Shown here: positions 1 to 8,695 of the stretch, one piece after another
Layout: the number at the start of each line of letters is the position of its first letter
How positions within the stretch are numbered: position 1 is the first letter of the stretch
Source of the DNA: an uncultured Prevotellaceae bacterium
GTDB taxonomy: Bacteria; Bacteroidota; Bacteroidia; Bacteroidales; Bacteroidaceae
NCBI GenBank assembly: GCA_902783165.1
Contig: CACZPU010000024.1
Coordinates: 1-52,533, forward strand
Direction of reading: 5' to 3'
DNA: 52,533 bases
The notes under the pieces: model-generated
The model's database searches: none
Told to the model about the DNA's origin: nothing
What the model saw: the letters and a program-made list of their open reading frames with translations, nothing else
Program-made: the position numbers and the translations under genes

Positions 1-72
1 GCGTTGACGGATTCGAACCGCCGACCCTCTGCTTGTAAGGCAGATGCTCTAAACCAGCTGAGCTAAACGCCC
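1..72 (-). tRNA. tRNA-Val (anticodon UAC), 3' end cut by window edge
   Basis: The minus strand folds as a tRNA cloverleaf. It starts GGGCGUUUAGCUC at position 72, has the D-loop segment AGCUGGUU, an anticodon arm UCUGC-CUUACAA-GCAGA with anticodon UAC (valine), and the T-arm GGUUCGAAUCC. The acceptor arm GGGCGUU pairs with AACGC at positions 5-1. The last two paired bases, the discriminator and any CCA lie outside the window. A complete promoter sits just upstream at 91-122. Confidence 0.95.
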
Positions 73-90
73 TTGTTTTGAAAAGCGTTG

Positions 91-122
91 CAAAGGTACG
101 GCATTTTTTCGATTCCACCAAA
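91..122 (-). promoter_or_regulatory. promoter of tRNA-Val
   Basis: On the minus strand TTTG (122-119), a 20-bp spacer and TACCTTTG (98-91) match the Bacteroidetes primary-sigma consensus exactly. The expected start, near position 84, is about 12 nt before the mature 5' end of the tRNA. Confidence 0.75.
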
Positions 123-140
123 CATTTAAGATGTTTTTTT

Positions 141-171
141 CAAAAAAAGTGGCATATTTACGCAATATGCC
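141..171 (-). terminator. Rho-independent terminator of the paaK-ACT operon
   Basis: Reading the minus strand, GGCATAT (171-165) and ATATGCC (157-151) form a 7-bp stem with a 7-nt loop, followed by A, C and a run of seven T (149-142). It lies 66 bp after the stop of the ACT-domain gene and before the tRNA promoter, so it separates the two units. Confidence 0.75.
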
Positions 172-236
172 CTGACTTTTTGAATACTAATGCTCTCAAA
201 AGCTCTTTTCGGACAGACTTTTCTGCCATGAGCGAT

Positions 237-662
237 TTAGAGTCGATAGAGGTCGCTTGCTGCCATCAAATCGACTTTGCGCTCCTCGAGAATACGGTCG
301 CAGGCGTCAAGGTCGGTTGGACGAATCACGATGTTGGCAACATCTCCGTTGGCGAAGCTGTACATATACTCGATGAACACGCCGGCATCCGACAGATAAC
401 GCAGCACCAAGGCCAGCGAGCCGCTTGTATTGGGACAGGAGAAACCGATGACATCGGTGATTTTCACAGCAAACCCAGCTGCCTTCAGCACACGATAGGC
501 TTCATCGGGGTCGGAGACAATGCAGCGCAGTATGCCAAAATCGCTGTTGTCGGCAATGCTTAAGGCAGAGAGGTTGATGCCTGCGCCACCAAGCACTTCG
601 GTCACCTCAGTGAGGCGTCCGCTCTTATTCTCTAAGAAAATGGATAATTGCTTTGCTTTCAT
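237..662 (-). CDS. ACT domain-containing amino-acid-binding protein
   Basis: A 141-residue protein made almost wholly of two ACT domains (about residues 4-67 and 70-137). The first starts with the usual strand-loop pattern KQLSIFLENKSGRL and then GGAGINLSAL, the small-residue turn where ACT dimers bind amino acids. There is no catalytic domain. It begins 40 bp after the stop of the aryl-CoA ligase gene and shares its operon. This pairing is common in Bacteroidetes and Archaea that ferment aromatic amino acids. Inference: it senses a free amino acid, probably aromatic or branched-chain, and tunes the ligase or its pathway. The family is certain, the ligand is not. Confidence 0.9.
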   Translation of the reverse strand: MKAKQLSIFLENKSGRLTEVTEVLGGAGINLSALSIADNSDFGILRCIVSDPDEAYRVLKAAGFAVKITDVIGFSCPNTSGSLALVLRYLSDAGVFIEYMYSFANGDVANIVIRPTDLDACDRILEERKVDLMAASDLYRL

Positions 663-702
663 TGTTGATATTGATTAAGATGTTTAGGAAGTGACAAATA
701 GA

Positions 703-2001
703 CTAAAGTACACGATTGTCGAACACACGCTTGGCCTTGCCTGTGCTCCGCTCGATGCTTTTCGGCTCCACAAGGCGCACCTTGAAGCCCAATCCGATAA
801 CACTGCGCAACTCTGCCTCCAGCTTTCTCTGCAAGCCCACAAGCTGTCCCATTTCGTCTGTGAAGAAATCTTCTTTCACTTCTACCTTCAGTTCTGTGGT
901 GTCGGTGTTATTCACTCGGTCGACAGTGAGGACGAAATGCGGCTCAAACTCCGGCAGACTGAGAATGACTGCCTCTATCTGCGACGGGAACACATTGACG
1001 CCGCGGATGATGAGCATGTCGTCGCAACGGCCTAAAATGCGGTCCATGCGCACCAAGGTGCGCCCACAAGAACATTTCTCATAGTGCAATGCTGTGAGGT
1101 CGTGGGTGCGGTAGCGCAGCAGCGGCATGCCTTCTTTGGTGAGATGAGTGAATGTAAGCTCTCCCACGGTTCCTTCGGGCAGCGGTTCGCCTGTATTGGG
1201 ATCGAGTATCTCGGGATAGAAATAATCTTCGTTAAGATGGGTGCCGTGCTGGCATTCGCATTCAAAACCGACGCCAGGCCCGGCCACCTCGCTCAAGCCA
1301 TAGAGGTCGTAGGCTTTGATTTGAAGGGTATCCTGGAGTTTCTTTCTCATGCTTTCTGTCCAAGGCTCAGCGCCAAAACACCCTATGCGGAGCTTGAACT
1401 CATCGCGAGGCCATCCGCATTCCTGCAGTGCTTCGCCAAGGAACATGGCATAGGATGGTGTGCAGCAGAGTACGGATGCTCCGAAATCGTGCATCAGTGT
1501 GATTTGCTTCTGTGTGTTTCCCGAAGAAATTGGTATTACACTGGCACCTATATTGGTGGCACCATCGTGTGCGCCAAGACCTCCGGTGAAGAGTCCGTAG
1601 CCATAAGAAACCTGGAAGATATCATCTTTCGTAGCTCCATAAGCAGTAAAAGCTCTTGAAATGCTCTCTGCCCACATGGCAAGATCTTTACGCGTGTAGA
1701 GAACGACAACGGGCTTTCCTGTTGTTCCTGACGATGCATGAATGCGCACAATCTGGCTCATGGGAACAGCCGCCAATCCGAATGGATAATTGTCTCTGAG
1801 GTCTAGTTTGTTGGTAAACGGTAACTTTACGATATCGTCGATGTCACGGATATCGCCGGGTTCCAAACCCATTTCCTGAAAACGCTTGCGATAGAACGGC
1901 GTGTTATGATAAACATAATCGGCCATCTTACGCAGTCTGATACTCTGGATTTCGCGCATTTGCTCGCGATCCATGCACTCCATACTCTCATTCCAAATCA
2001 T
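703..2001 (-). CDS. paaK: phenylacetate--CoA ligase (aryl-CoA ligase)
   Basis: A 432-residue adenylate-forming enzyme that activates phenylacetate or a related aryl acid with ATP and CoA to give the aryl-CoA and AMP. The AMP-binding motif SSGTTGKP is at residues 90-97, YGLSE is at 234-238, and the C-terminal lid contains GRCDDMLIIRGVNVFPSQIE, typical of PaaK. Length is normal for the family. No ring-degrading paa genes are nearby. In anaerobic Bacteroidales this ligase usually works with 2-oxoacid:ferredoxin oxidoreductases in aromatic amino-acid fermentation, which is the likelier role here; indoleacetate is a possible substrate. The following gene is an ACT-domain sensor in the same operon. 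Confidence 0.93.
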   Translation of the reverse strand: MIWNESMECMDREQMREIQSIRLRKMADYVYHNTPFYRKRFQEMGLEPGDIRDIDDIVKLPFTNKLDLRDNYPFGLAAVPMSQIVRIHASSGTTGKPVVVLYTRKDLAMWAESISRAFTAYGATKDDIFQVSYGYGLFTGGLGAHDGATNIGASVIPISSGNTQKQITLMHDFGASVLCCTPSYAMFLGEALQECGWPRDEFKLRIGCFGAEPWTESMRKKLQDTLQIKAYDLYGLSEVAGPGVGFECECQHGTHLNEDYFYPEILDPNTGEPLPEGTVGELTFTHLTKEGMPLLRYRTHDLTALHYEKCSCGRTLVRMDRILGRCDDMLIIRGVNVFPSQIEAVILSLPEFEPHFVLTVDRVNNTDTTELKVEVKEDFFTDEMGQLVGLQRKLEAELRSVIGLGFKVRLVEPKSIERSTGKAKRVFDNRVL

Positions 2002-2076
2002 ATCTATTTACCTGTTGGTTGTTAATCCTGACGTAAAAACTAAATATATAAATACCTTGTTGGCAATAATATGTTG

Positions 2077-2106
2077 CAAAAATACAAAAAAATCCGCACT
2101 CTGAAA
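2077..2106 (-). promoter_or_regulatory. probable promoter of paaK-ACT operon
   Basis: On the minus strand TATTTTTG (2084-2077) fits TAnnTTTG, with TTTC (2106-2103) 18 bp upstream as a degenerate -33 element. The predicted start is about 70 nt before the paaK ATG. The -33 element falls inside the ompA terminator hairpin. Confidence 0.5.
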
Positions 2107-2125
2107 GCAGAATGCGGATTTTTTT
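2086..2125 (-). terminator. terminator of the ompA-type gene
   Basis: AATCCGCA (2091-2098) pairs with TGCGGATT (2113-2120). Inside, TCTG pairs with CAGA across a C-A mismatch, giving a long stem closed by an AAAG loop. A runs on the left and T runs on the right make it competent in both directions. Its position 17 bp after the ompA stop codon makes it that gene's terminator. Confidence 0.85.
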
Positions 2126-2141
2126 ATGAAAATAGTCACGA

Positions 2142-3320
2142 TTATTCTTCTTCTGTAATCTGAACTGTTGCACGACGGTTGAAGTCAACTGGAGTAAGAA
2201 TCTCGACACCACCGTAGTGAGTAGTTGTGATGTTCTCTGGCTTCACACCCATCTCGATGAGTTCGTTCTTCACACGCTCAGCACGCTTTTCAGACAACCA
2301 CTGGTTGCGCTCTGGAGTACCTGTAGCGCTATCAGCATAACCAGTAACGAGGATTTTGCGATTGTTCTCGATAGCGAACTTAGCAAGAGCCTTCACGTTA
2401 ACAAGGTCTTTGAGCACAGCAATCTCGGTCTTGTTGAGGTTGAAGAACACAGAGATTGGAGTAGTGATGAAGTCCTTCACAGACTTGGTGATAATCTCAG
2501 CTGGCTTCTCGATGACTGTTGGCTTCTTAGCCAGTTCATCGCGCAGGTTGTTGATAGTAGAGTTAGCGTCGGCAAGTTGTGCGTTGAGCGCATCGAGCTG
2601 GCTCTGATTGAGCTGCTTGAGAGCGTTTACATCAGGCACTTTGTCCCATCCGGCTCTACCAAGGTTGAATGTAAGACCAAGTTCTGCATAGAGCATATTG
2701 TCGTGGCTGTCCCATCCGCGTGGACCATCGTTCACAGAATAATACTTGTGAGCGCCATCGAAGTCTGGCTCATGACGGTTCCAACCAAGTTCGAAATGAA
2801 CCTGTGTACGGTCGGATACTCTGAATGTGTTGAGCACACCCACGCTGAAACCTACAGTGTAGAGGTTAACGGAGCAAGAACGAGATACTCCAAGACCTGC
2901 GAAAGGAATGAAATTCCATGTACGGTTTGGATTATAGCCATAGAGAATGTTGCTCACATTGAACAATGGCTGCAGGTGGATATTCCAGAACTTGTTGGTC
3001 TTCTTTGTCTCATCAACATCGACAGTGCGTCCCCAGATACCGCTGAACTTCAAACGAGCACCGAGTTCGGGCACGAACCACTTGCCAATACCGATTGCCA
3101 ACTCAGGGCTAGAACGGAATCCCTTGAAGGGGTTCTTTGAGAGGTGGTCGCCATGCTCCTCACCAGTATAGAAAGCACCCCACTGAACACCTGCCTGGAG
3201 GAACCAATTGCTCCAGAAAGGATTCGTTGCAACACTATGTTTCATTTCAGGAATTTCATCCTGCGCCATGGTAGACATGGTAAAACCTACGAATGCTAAT
3301 ACGAATAATAATTTCTTCAT
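2142..3320 (-). CDS. OmpA-family outer-membrane protein
   Basis: A 392-residue outer-membrane protein. Residues 1-20 are a signal peptide (MKKLLFVLAF..., cleaved after MAQ). Residues about 25-220 look like an eight-strand beta barrel rich in alternating aromatic residues. Residues about 230-265 form a short coiled-coil linker (QLNQSQLDALNAQLADANS). Residues about 285-390 are the peptidoglycan-binding OmpA domain with VTGYADSATG, the NQWLSEKRA segment and the closing NRRATVQI. Known OmpA proteins of Bacteroidetes are abundant and link the outer membrane to the cell wall. It has its own promoter and terminator, so it is monocistronic. Codon use is highly biased, consistent with strong expression. 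Confidence 0.93.
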   Translation of the reverse strand: MKKLLFVLAFVGFTMSTMAQDEIPEMKHSVATNPFWSNWFLQAGVQWGAFYTGEEHGDHLSKNPFKGFRSSPELAIGIGKWFVPELGARLKFSGIWGRTVDVDETKKTNKFWNIHLQPLFNVSNILYGYNPNRTWNFIPFAGLGVSRSCSVNLYTVGFSVGVLNTFRVSDRTQVHFELGWNRHEPDFDGAHKYYSVNDGPRGWDSHDNMLYAELGLTFNLGRAGWDKVPDVNALKQLNQSQLDALNAQLADANSTINNLRDELAKKPTVIEKPAEIITKSVKDFITTPISVFFNLNKTEIAVLKDLVNVKALAKFAIENNRKILVTGYADSATGTPERNQWLSEKRAERVKNELIEMGVKPENITTTHYGGVEILTPVDFNRRATVQITEEE

Positions 3321-3383
3321 GATTTTATTATACTTAATTAATTTTTGAAATTTCTACTTCCTGCAAAATACAAATTATTGGTG

Positions 3384-3391
3384 CAAAGTTA
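3384..3391 (-). promoter_or_regulatory. -7 promoter element of the ompA-type gene
   Basis: TAACTTTG on the minus strand matches TAnnTTTG. No good TTTG is found 19-21 bp upstream, where the DNA is very AT-rich. The predicted leader is about 55 nt. Confidence 0.45.
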
Positions 3392-3491
3392 ATAATATTT
3401 TTTTGATTGTATCACTATTTTTGAGATTTTTTTCATTTCGAGGCAAAAAAAATAAGAATAATCAACAATTTGTAATTAAAAAGTCTATATA

Positions 3492-5318
3492 TCAACCAAG
3501 TAGACCATCTATTTCACGTTGTGGTAGAATGTTCAAGACGAGTTTACCGTCGGGAGTATAGTTTACGTTTGAACAAGAGAAAAGCTGGTTGACAATGTTC
3601 TCCATCTCATCGTTTCCCAAAACCTGACCATAGGGAATGGCTGCCTGGCGGGCCATACACAGCGCCAACCGATGGGCGATATCGCCATGCCCAGTAGTCT
3701 CGTCGGCCAAAGAACCCACCATCTCCTTCAACAGGTTCACCATATTGATGCCGTCGATGCCTGCCGGCACGCTATTGATAGCATAGCTGCCACCGCCCAA
3801 ATCGGACAGTTCGAAGCCGAAGCTCTCCAATTGTGACATGGCGCGCTGAAGGAACACCACTTCAGAGGGTGGAAACTGTACAACTTCGGGGAAGAGCATC
3901 TTCTGCGACGTGCCTGTACCTGCTGATTTCTGCTGAAGATATTTCTCATAGAGTACCCTCATGTGGGCGCGATGCTGATCGATAACCATCAGTCCAGACT
4001 TGACAGCTGTCATGATATAGCAACCTTTATACTGATAGTGGACAGGCGACTTCTCGGCAATGATGTCTGCCCCACTCTCCTCTTTTGTCTCGAAAGAATC
4101 GAAAAGCTCAGGTTGCTGAGCCTGCTGGTCGACCTTTTGTTCCAGTCCGCGATACAACGATTCCCAATCGCGTGGCACATGTTGTGAGGAATGGTGCAGA
4201 TAGTCTTGCTTGAACGGATTGTATTGCGGGTCGCCGCTCACTTCAGGCATGGGCACACCTGGTCCTTGCTGGCCGAACGGGGGAATGTCTGGCCGACCGA
4301 CGGTATCGAAATCGATGGGCGGCACTTCGTTGAATTTCCCCACGGCTTCCTTGACGGCAGCCGCCAGTATCTGCCAGATGGCCTGCTCGTTCTCAAATTT
4401 TATCTCGGTTTTGGTGGGATGGATATTCACATCAATATCACCGGGCTCCACATTAATATAAATAAAATAAGGGATTTGGTCGCCTGTTGGCACCAATCTG
4501 TCGAAAGCGCTCATCACAGCCTTATGGAAATAAGGGTGCTTCATGTAGCGTCCGTTGACAAAGAAAAACTGATGGACACCCTTTTTGCGTGCCGATTCGG
4601 GCTTACCAACAAAGCCATGAATCCTACAGACAGTGGTTTCCACCTCCACCGGCAGTAGATCTTGATTGATTTTCTTTCCAAACACATCGATAATGCGTTG
4701 GCGATAGCTGCCGGTACGCAGGTCGAACACCTCCACCTCGTTGCTATGGAAAGTGAAGTTGATTTGAGGATTGACCAAAACGATGCGCTCGAAAGCGGCG
4801 AGCATATTGTTCAGTTCGGTGGAATTCGACTTGAGAAATTTCCTACGGGCTGGGACATTGAAGAAAAGGTTCTCAACAGAGAAATTGCTACCCACTGGAC
4901 AAGCCACTGGCTCCTGTAACAACACACGACTGCCTGAGATGGACAGATGCGTACCAACCTCATCGTCTTCCCTCCGTGTCTTCAGTTCCACCTGTGCCAC
5001 CGCAGCAATACTTGCCAATGCTTCACCCCGGAAGCCCATGGTGCGCAAGGCAAAAAGATCGTCGGCCTTGCGAATCTTGGATGTGGCGTGACGCTCAAAA
5101 GCAAGACGTGCGTCGGTTTCAGACATACCCATCCCATCGTCTATCACCTGAATGGAAGTGCGTCCGGCATCCACCACGATGACATTGATGTTGCGGGCAC
5201 TGGCATCCACTGCATTCTCCACCAGTTCCTTGAGGACACTGGCAGGGCGCTGAATAACCTCGCCTGCAGCTATTTGATTGGCCACGCTGTCGGGAAGAAG
5301 TTGGATTATATCACTCAC
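3492..5318 (-). CDS. mutL: DNA mismatch repair protein MutL
   Basis: A 608-residue GHKL ATPase that links MutS recognition of mismatches to strand removal. N-terminal ATPase motifs are all present: [10 protein letters not shown] (31-40), the DDGMGMSE box, RHATSKI and [11 protein letters not shown] linker of low conservation follows (about 330-420), then the C-terminal dimerisation domain. The position equivalent to the endonuclease motif DQHA(x)2E(x)4E reads [12 protein letters not shown] (about residue 446), with Arg for Ala and Met for the first Glu, and the later CPHGRP motif is not recognisable. It is the last gene of the guaB-to-mutL operon. Confidence 0.96.
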   Translation of the reverse strand: MSDIIQLLPDSVANQIAAGEVIQRPASVLKELVENAVDASARNINVIVVDAGRTSIQVIDDGMGMSETDARLAFERHATSKIRKADDLFALRTMGFRGEALASIAAVAQVELKTRREDDEVGTHLSISGSRVLLQEPVACPVGSNFSVENLFFNVPARRKFLKSNSTELNNMLAAFERIVLVNPQINFTFHSNEVEVFDLRTGSYRQRIIDVFGKKINQDLLPVEVETTVCRIHGFVGKPESARKKGVHQFFFVNGRYMKHPYFHKAVMSAFDRLVPTGDQIPYFIYINVEPGDIDVNIHPTKTEIKFENEQAIWQILAAAVKEAVGKFNEVPPIDFDTVGRPDIPPFGQQGPGVPMPEVSGDPQYNPFKQDYLHHSSQHVPRDWESLYRGLEQKVDQQAQQPELFDSFETKEESGADIIAEKSPVHYQYKGCYIMTAVKSGLMVIDQHRAHMRVLYEKYLQQKSAGTGTSQKMLFPEVVQFPPSEVVFLQRAMSQLESFGFELSDLGGGSYAINSVPAGIDGINMVNLLKEMVGSLADETTGHGDIAHRLALCMARQAAIPYGQVLGNDEMENIVNQLFSCSNVNYTPDGKLVLNILPQREIDGLLG

Positions 5319-5363
5319 AGTAGCTGTAATTTAAATATTAAGAAATCTGAATAATGGTGCGCT

Positions 5364-5546
5364 CTATCTCAAGAACAGCATCGCAAACAACACAAAGAGG
5401 ATGAGCGCCAACAAAAAGACATTCATCCAGAAGAGACGACCAACAGACTTTCGCCGTTCATCATCACGGATAATCGTGCGATGCTCTTTGGCATACCGAT
5501 ACTGATGACTGAATTGTCGGGGACGCCTTGCACGGAAAAGACTCAT
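5364..5546 (-). CDS. small single-pass membrane protein, function unknown
   Basis: A 60-residue protein with a strongly basic N-terminal half (RARRPRQFSHQYRYAKEHR) and one hydrophobic helix at about 40-59 (MNVFLLALILFVLFAMLFLR). This predicts an inner-membrane anchor with the N-terminus in the cytoplasm. Its ATG overlaps the stop of the OstA-like gene by 4 bp and mutL follows 45 bp later, so it is translated within the operon. The overlap, composition and conserved-looking topology support a real gene. No function can be named; its neighbours suggest a link to envelope assembly. Confidence 0.7.
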   Translation of the reverse strand: MSLFRARRPRQFSHQYRYAKEHRTIIRDDERRKSVGRLFWMNVFLLALILFVLFAMLFLR

Positions 5547-7231
5547 GGCGAAGGAGTTGGTGGAGTTTCTTTCAGTTCGGAGAGCTTCTGCAACGGAGCT
5601 TGATGACGGTTGATTGGCTTTATCTCCTTGCCTTTATCCTTGCCCCGCCAAACAAAGATATCATCCTTGTCGACTGGACGGATATAGTCGAACCAGGCAA
5701 ATCCGGGTAACTTAAACCTGTTGGGAGGAATCTGGGTGATGGGATAGGACACTCCGTCAGACTTCGGCGCCCACAATCGCTGCAGCTTGCGCTGCTTGAG
5801 AAACATCTTCATCTCCGCAGTCTCAATGTAGTTCATCGATATGAGCGAACTGTCCTTGTCGTCTTCAAAATAGTAGGCCGACACAACATTGCCCTGCGCC
5901 TCACTGCGCGAAATCTCCCCATCCACGAAATAGGCGAGCATTTCTTTGGAAGAGAGCTGGTTGAAATGCTCCTTGTCGTCGACCTGCTCAATGGACATGG
6001 CCTGTCCGATGACATGAGCGCGGCTGATAGTAGAATCGGCCATATACACCTTGATTACTTCGCCCAGCAACTGCCTATTGACATTCCATGTGATAGGGTC
6101 TTTATACATGGTCATCAGCGAGTCCTTGGTATTGTACACGAGCGAATCACATACCGCCTGCATATCCACACGATAGGCCCTCACTTTGTTGAAACAATGG
6201 ATGGTGCGCCATGTGGAATCGGTGTCCATGTCGTAAGTATACATTTTCAGGGTGTCGGCATGCATATAGAGTGTATCCTTCTGCGAGTAGTCCACCAGCT
6301 TAGCACGTTGTGTGGCATAGGCCTCACCTGTTTTCTCGTTATACCAGAATCGGTCGCAATAGAGTTTGTTCTTGTTTTCAGTGTCCTCATACACCACGTT
6401 TCGGAATCCCTCACTGATGCCGCGTTTCTCATCGTAATACAGGCTGTCGCCGGTGAGTTTCTTCTGTTTGTTCACCAAAGTGCTGCGCCCAAAGAGCTGC
6501 GCCTGCTCCTTATTGGTGTCGTAGTAGCCCTCCGAGGTGTTGATGACACTCTCGCCCGAAGTTATCTTCGACGGACCGACAATGTGTGCCAATGCGGAGC
6601 GGGTGTTATAGTGAAGTGTGTCTGTGGTCAACAAGAATTTCGGATTCTTCAGATGCACATTGTAATTGAATACCGCCTCGTGTGTGTCTGTGTAGTATTC
6701 GCCCCAATCGCTCGTGAGCACATTCTTCTTGTCGACCATCTTTCCGCCTTCAAAGAAATAGCCCATGTTGTAAAGGCGGTCGAAGTCGAGACTGTCCGTG
6801 TACAATTTCGTCTGCCGGTGGGTGAGCACCACATTGCGTCGTGCATGCGCCATTTGGTCGTTTCCGTCGTAGAACGCGTACTCACTGGTCAGCGTGATGG
6901 TGTCGCCCTGTCGCATGCGCACATGACCGAACGCCTCAAACGAATTGGACGCTTCGAAGAAATAAGCGCTGTCGCATGTCAGCGTGGCTCCCTTGTGGCG
7001 GAAATGCACTTTTCCGTTGAGCACCTGGGCGTCACGATTGCGGCCGTATTGGTCGTAAGTGAGTTTATCGGCATGTACCAGATAGACGCGCTCGTCGGTT
7101 TTCTTCCGTGGGCGCTTCTTTCCCGGTGCTTGTCTTGAGGAAGCCAAGCATAGGCCAAACAGGCATAAAACCATCAGAATAATGATTCTATGCCCGCAGA
7201 CATACTTACTTGTCAAACTGCCGGTGCTCAT
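5543..7231 (-). CDS. OstA/LptA-like LPS-transport protein
   Basis: A 562-residue protein with an N-terminal membrane or signal segment (about 15-33) and then repeated short strands typical of the OstA/LptA beta-jellyroll, with recurring motifs such as LTCDSAYF, GDSLYYDEKRG and LYCDRFWYNEKTGEAYA. LptA/LptD-N proteins bridge lipopolysaccharide across the periplasm. The larger Bacteroidetes form is called OstA-like and its exact role is less well tested. Its start overlaps the stop of the upstream SurA-like gene by 4 bp. SurA assists outer-membrane protein folding, including LptD in Proteobacteria, so the grouping fits outer-membrane biogenesis. Confidence 0.85.
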   Translation of the reverse strand: MSTGSLTSKYVCGHRIIILMVLCLFGLCLASSRQAPGKKRPRKKTDERVYLVHADKLTYDQYGRNRDAQVLNGKVHFRHKGATLTCDSAYFFEASNSFEAFGHVRMRQGDTITLTSEYAFYDGNDQMAHARRNVVLTHRQTKLYTDSLDFDRLYNMGYFFEGGKMVDKKNVLTSDWGEYYTDTHEAVFNYNVHLKNPKFLLTTDTLHYNTRSALAHIVGPSKITSGESVINTSEGYYDTNKEQAQLFGRSTLVNKQKKLTGDSLYYDEKRGISEGFRNVVYEDTENKNKLYCDRFWYNEKTGEAYATQRAKLVDYSQKDTLYMHADTLKMYTYDMDTDSTWRTIHCFNKVRAYRVDMQAVCDSLVYNTKDSLMTMYKDPITWNVNRQLLGEVIKVYMADSTISRAHVIGQAMSIEQVDDKEHFNQLSSKEMLAYFVDGEISRSEAQGNVVSAYYFEDDKDSSLISMNYIETAEMKMFLKQRKLQRLWAPKSDGVSYPITQIPPNRFKLPGFAWFDYIRPVDKDDIFVWRGKDKGKEIKPINRHQAPLQKLSELKETPPTPSP

Positions 7232-8673
7232 TTAATCCAACCTTGATATTCAAATTTACAATCCTTGTACCGGTCGTTCACACGAACATAAGTGCTTTTC
7301 AGCTTGTTCTGCACCCATTCCTTGATGAATGCCTCGCGGCGCTTGGCAAGCACCACATTCTTCATTGTCTGGAAATCTTCTGTAATCGTGGCACGATGAC
7401 CTTCCACCCTGCTCTTCAGCAAAACAATGGCACAAACAGTCTTTCCCTTGGAGTTCACCATCTGGAACGAACGCGAAACCTGTCCAACCTTCAGCGTATC
7501 AACCACACGGGCAACTTCGGTGGGAAGGTCCTGCATGCGGAATTTCGATGTACGACCTTCGTCTGAGACATTTGCCATAAGACCGCGGTTGTTGCGTGTG
7601 TCCTTGTCGTCTGATATATAAGAAGCGGCCTCACTGAAGGAGAATTTGCCGGCGCGTATATCATCGGCGATAGAGTCCAGCCGGGCCTTGCCCTGGTCGA
7701 TGGCCTCATCAGACACTTTCGGCTTGAGCAAGATATGGCGGCATTTGATTTTATCACCACGCTTGTCTATCAACTGAATGATGTGATAGCCAAACTCCGT
7801 CTCTACAATCTTGGAAATCTTCTTCGGGTCGGTAAGGTTGAATGCCACATTGGCAAATGCCGGGTCGAGCATGCCACGACCGGTATAGTCAAGTTCACCA
7901 CCTTGACGAGCCGTTCCAGGGTCCTCCGAATAGAGTCGTGCAAGCATAGAGAAAGACGTTTCGCCACGGTTGACACGATCGGTATAGGAGCGGAGCTCGT
8001 CCTTCACTCTAGTGATTTCCTCTGCGGAAATCTTTGGTGTGCGCGTAATAATCTGCACTTCCACTTCTGTAGGTACGAAAGGAATGCTGTCGGAAGGCAA
8101 ATCCTTGAAATAGTTTCGCACATCGGCTGGCGACACAGTGATGTTTTCCACCAGTTTGGCCCTGGTTTTCTCTATCATCTGACGGTCGCGAAAATCGTCG
8201 TGCATCTCTTGGCGCATCTGCAGGATGGACTTCTTGCGGTATTCCTCCAGTTTCTCCCTGCTTCCAATAATCTGTATCCAATAGTTTATCTGCTGGTCGA
8301 CAGCCTGGGAAATCTCCGCCTCAGTCACTTCGATACTGTCGATAGCGGCCTGGTGCAAGAATAGTTTCTGAACGGCAATCTGTTCGGGGATAGTGCAATC
8401 AGGGTCGCCATTGAAATGGATATTCTCCGCATCTGCCTGCAGGCGCATAGCCTCCACATCAGACTTGAGAATGGCTTCATCGCCAACCACCCAAATCACC
8501 TCATCGACCACAGAGGACTCAGGATAGTAGTCGGCCACTTTTTTCACCGTATCGGCAGCAGTCACCTGGCGAGAATTGTTTCCCACAAAGCGCTTCACAT
8601 TATTCGCATTCAGCCCCAATGCCATTCCCGAAGCAATGGCAAAAGCAGCCATAATCTTTCCAGCGTATTTCAT
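7228..8673 (-). CDS. SurA-like periplasmic peptidyl-prolyl isomerase, two parvulin domains
   Basis: A 481-residue exported chaperone. Residues 1-24 form a signal peptide. An N-terminal chaperone region (about 50-180) resembles SurA. Two parvulin-like domains follow: about 183-280 (FSMLARLYSEDPGTARQGGELDYTG... then EFGYHIIQL) and about 287-385 (CRHILLKPK... then SFSEAASYISDDKDTRNNRG). The first keeps the usual QGGELDY and FGYHIIQ signatures. Its role is to help outer-membrane proteins through the periplasm. It lies 22 bp after the second isomerase gene and overlaps the OstA-like gene. Confidence 0.92.
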   Translation of the reverse strand: MKYAGKIMAAFAIASGMALGLNANNVKRFVGNNSRQVTAADTVKKVADYYPESSVVDEVIWVVGDEAILKSDVEAMRLQADAENIHFNGDPDCTIPEQIAVQKLFLHQAAIDSIEVTEAEISQAVDQQINYWIQIIGSREKLEEYRKKSILQMRQEMHDDFRDRQMIEKTRAKLVENITVSPADVRNYFKDLPSDSIPFVPTEVEVQIITRTPKISAEEITRVKDELRSYTDRVNRGETSFSMLARLYSEDPGTARQGGELDYTGRGMLDPAFANVAFNLTDPKKISKIVETEFGYHIIQLIDKRGDKIKCRHILLKPKVSDEAIDQGKARLDSIADDIRAGKFSFSEAASYISDDKDTRNNRGLMANVSDEGRTSKFRMQDLPTEVARVVDTLKVGQVSRSFQMVNSKGKTVCAIVLLKSRVEGHRATITEDFQTMKNVVLAKRREAFIKEWVQNKLKSTYVRVNDRYKDCKFEYQGWIK

Positions 8674-8695
8674 CTATTCTTTCTCAATTATAAAA

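Noticed and set aside
5966..7138. 390-codon plus-strand frame over the OstA-like gene
   Set aside because: Shadow of the minus-strand gene, which has operon context and 4-bp overlaps.
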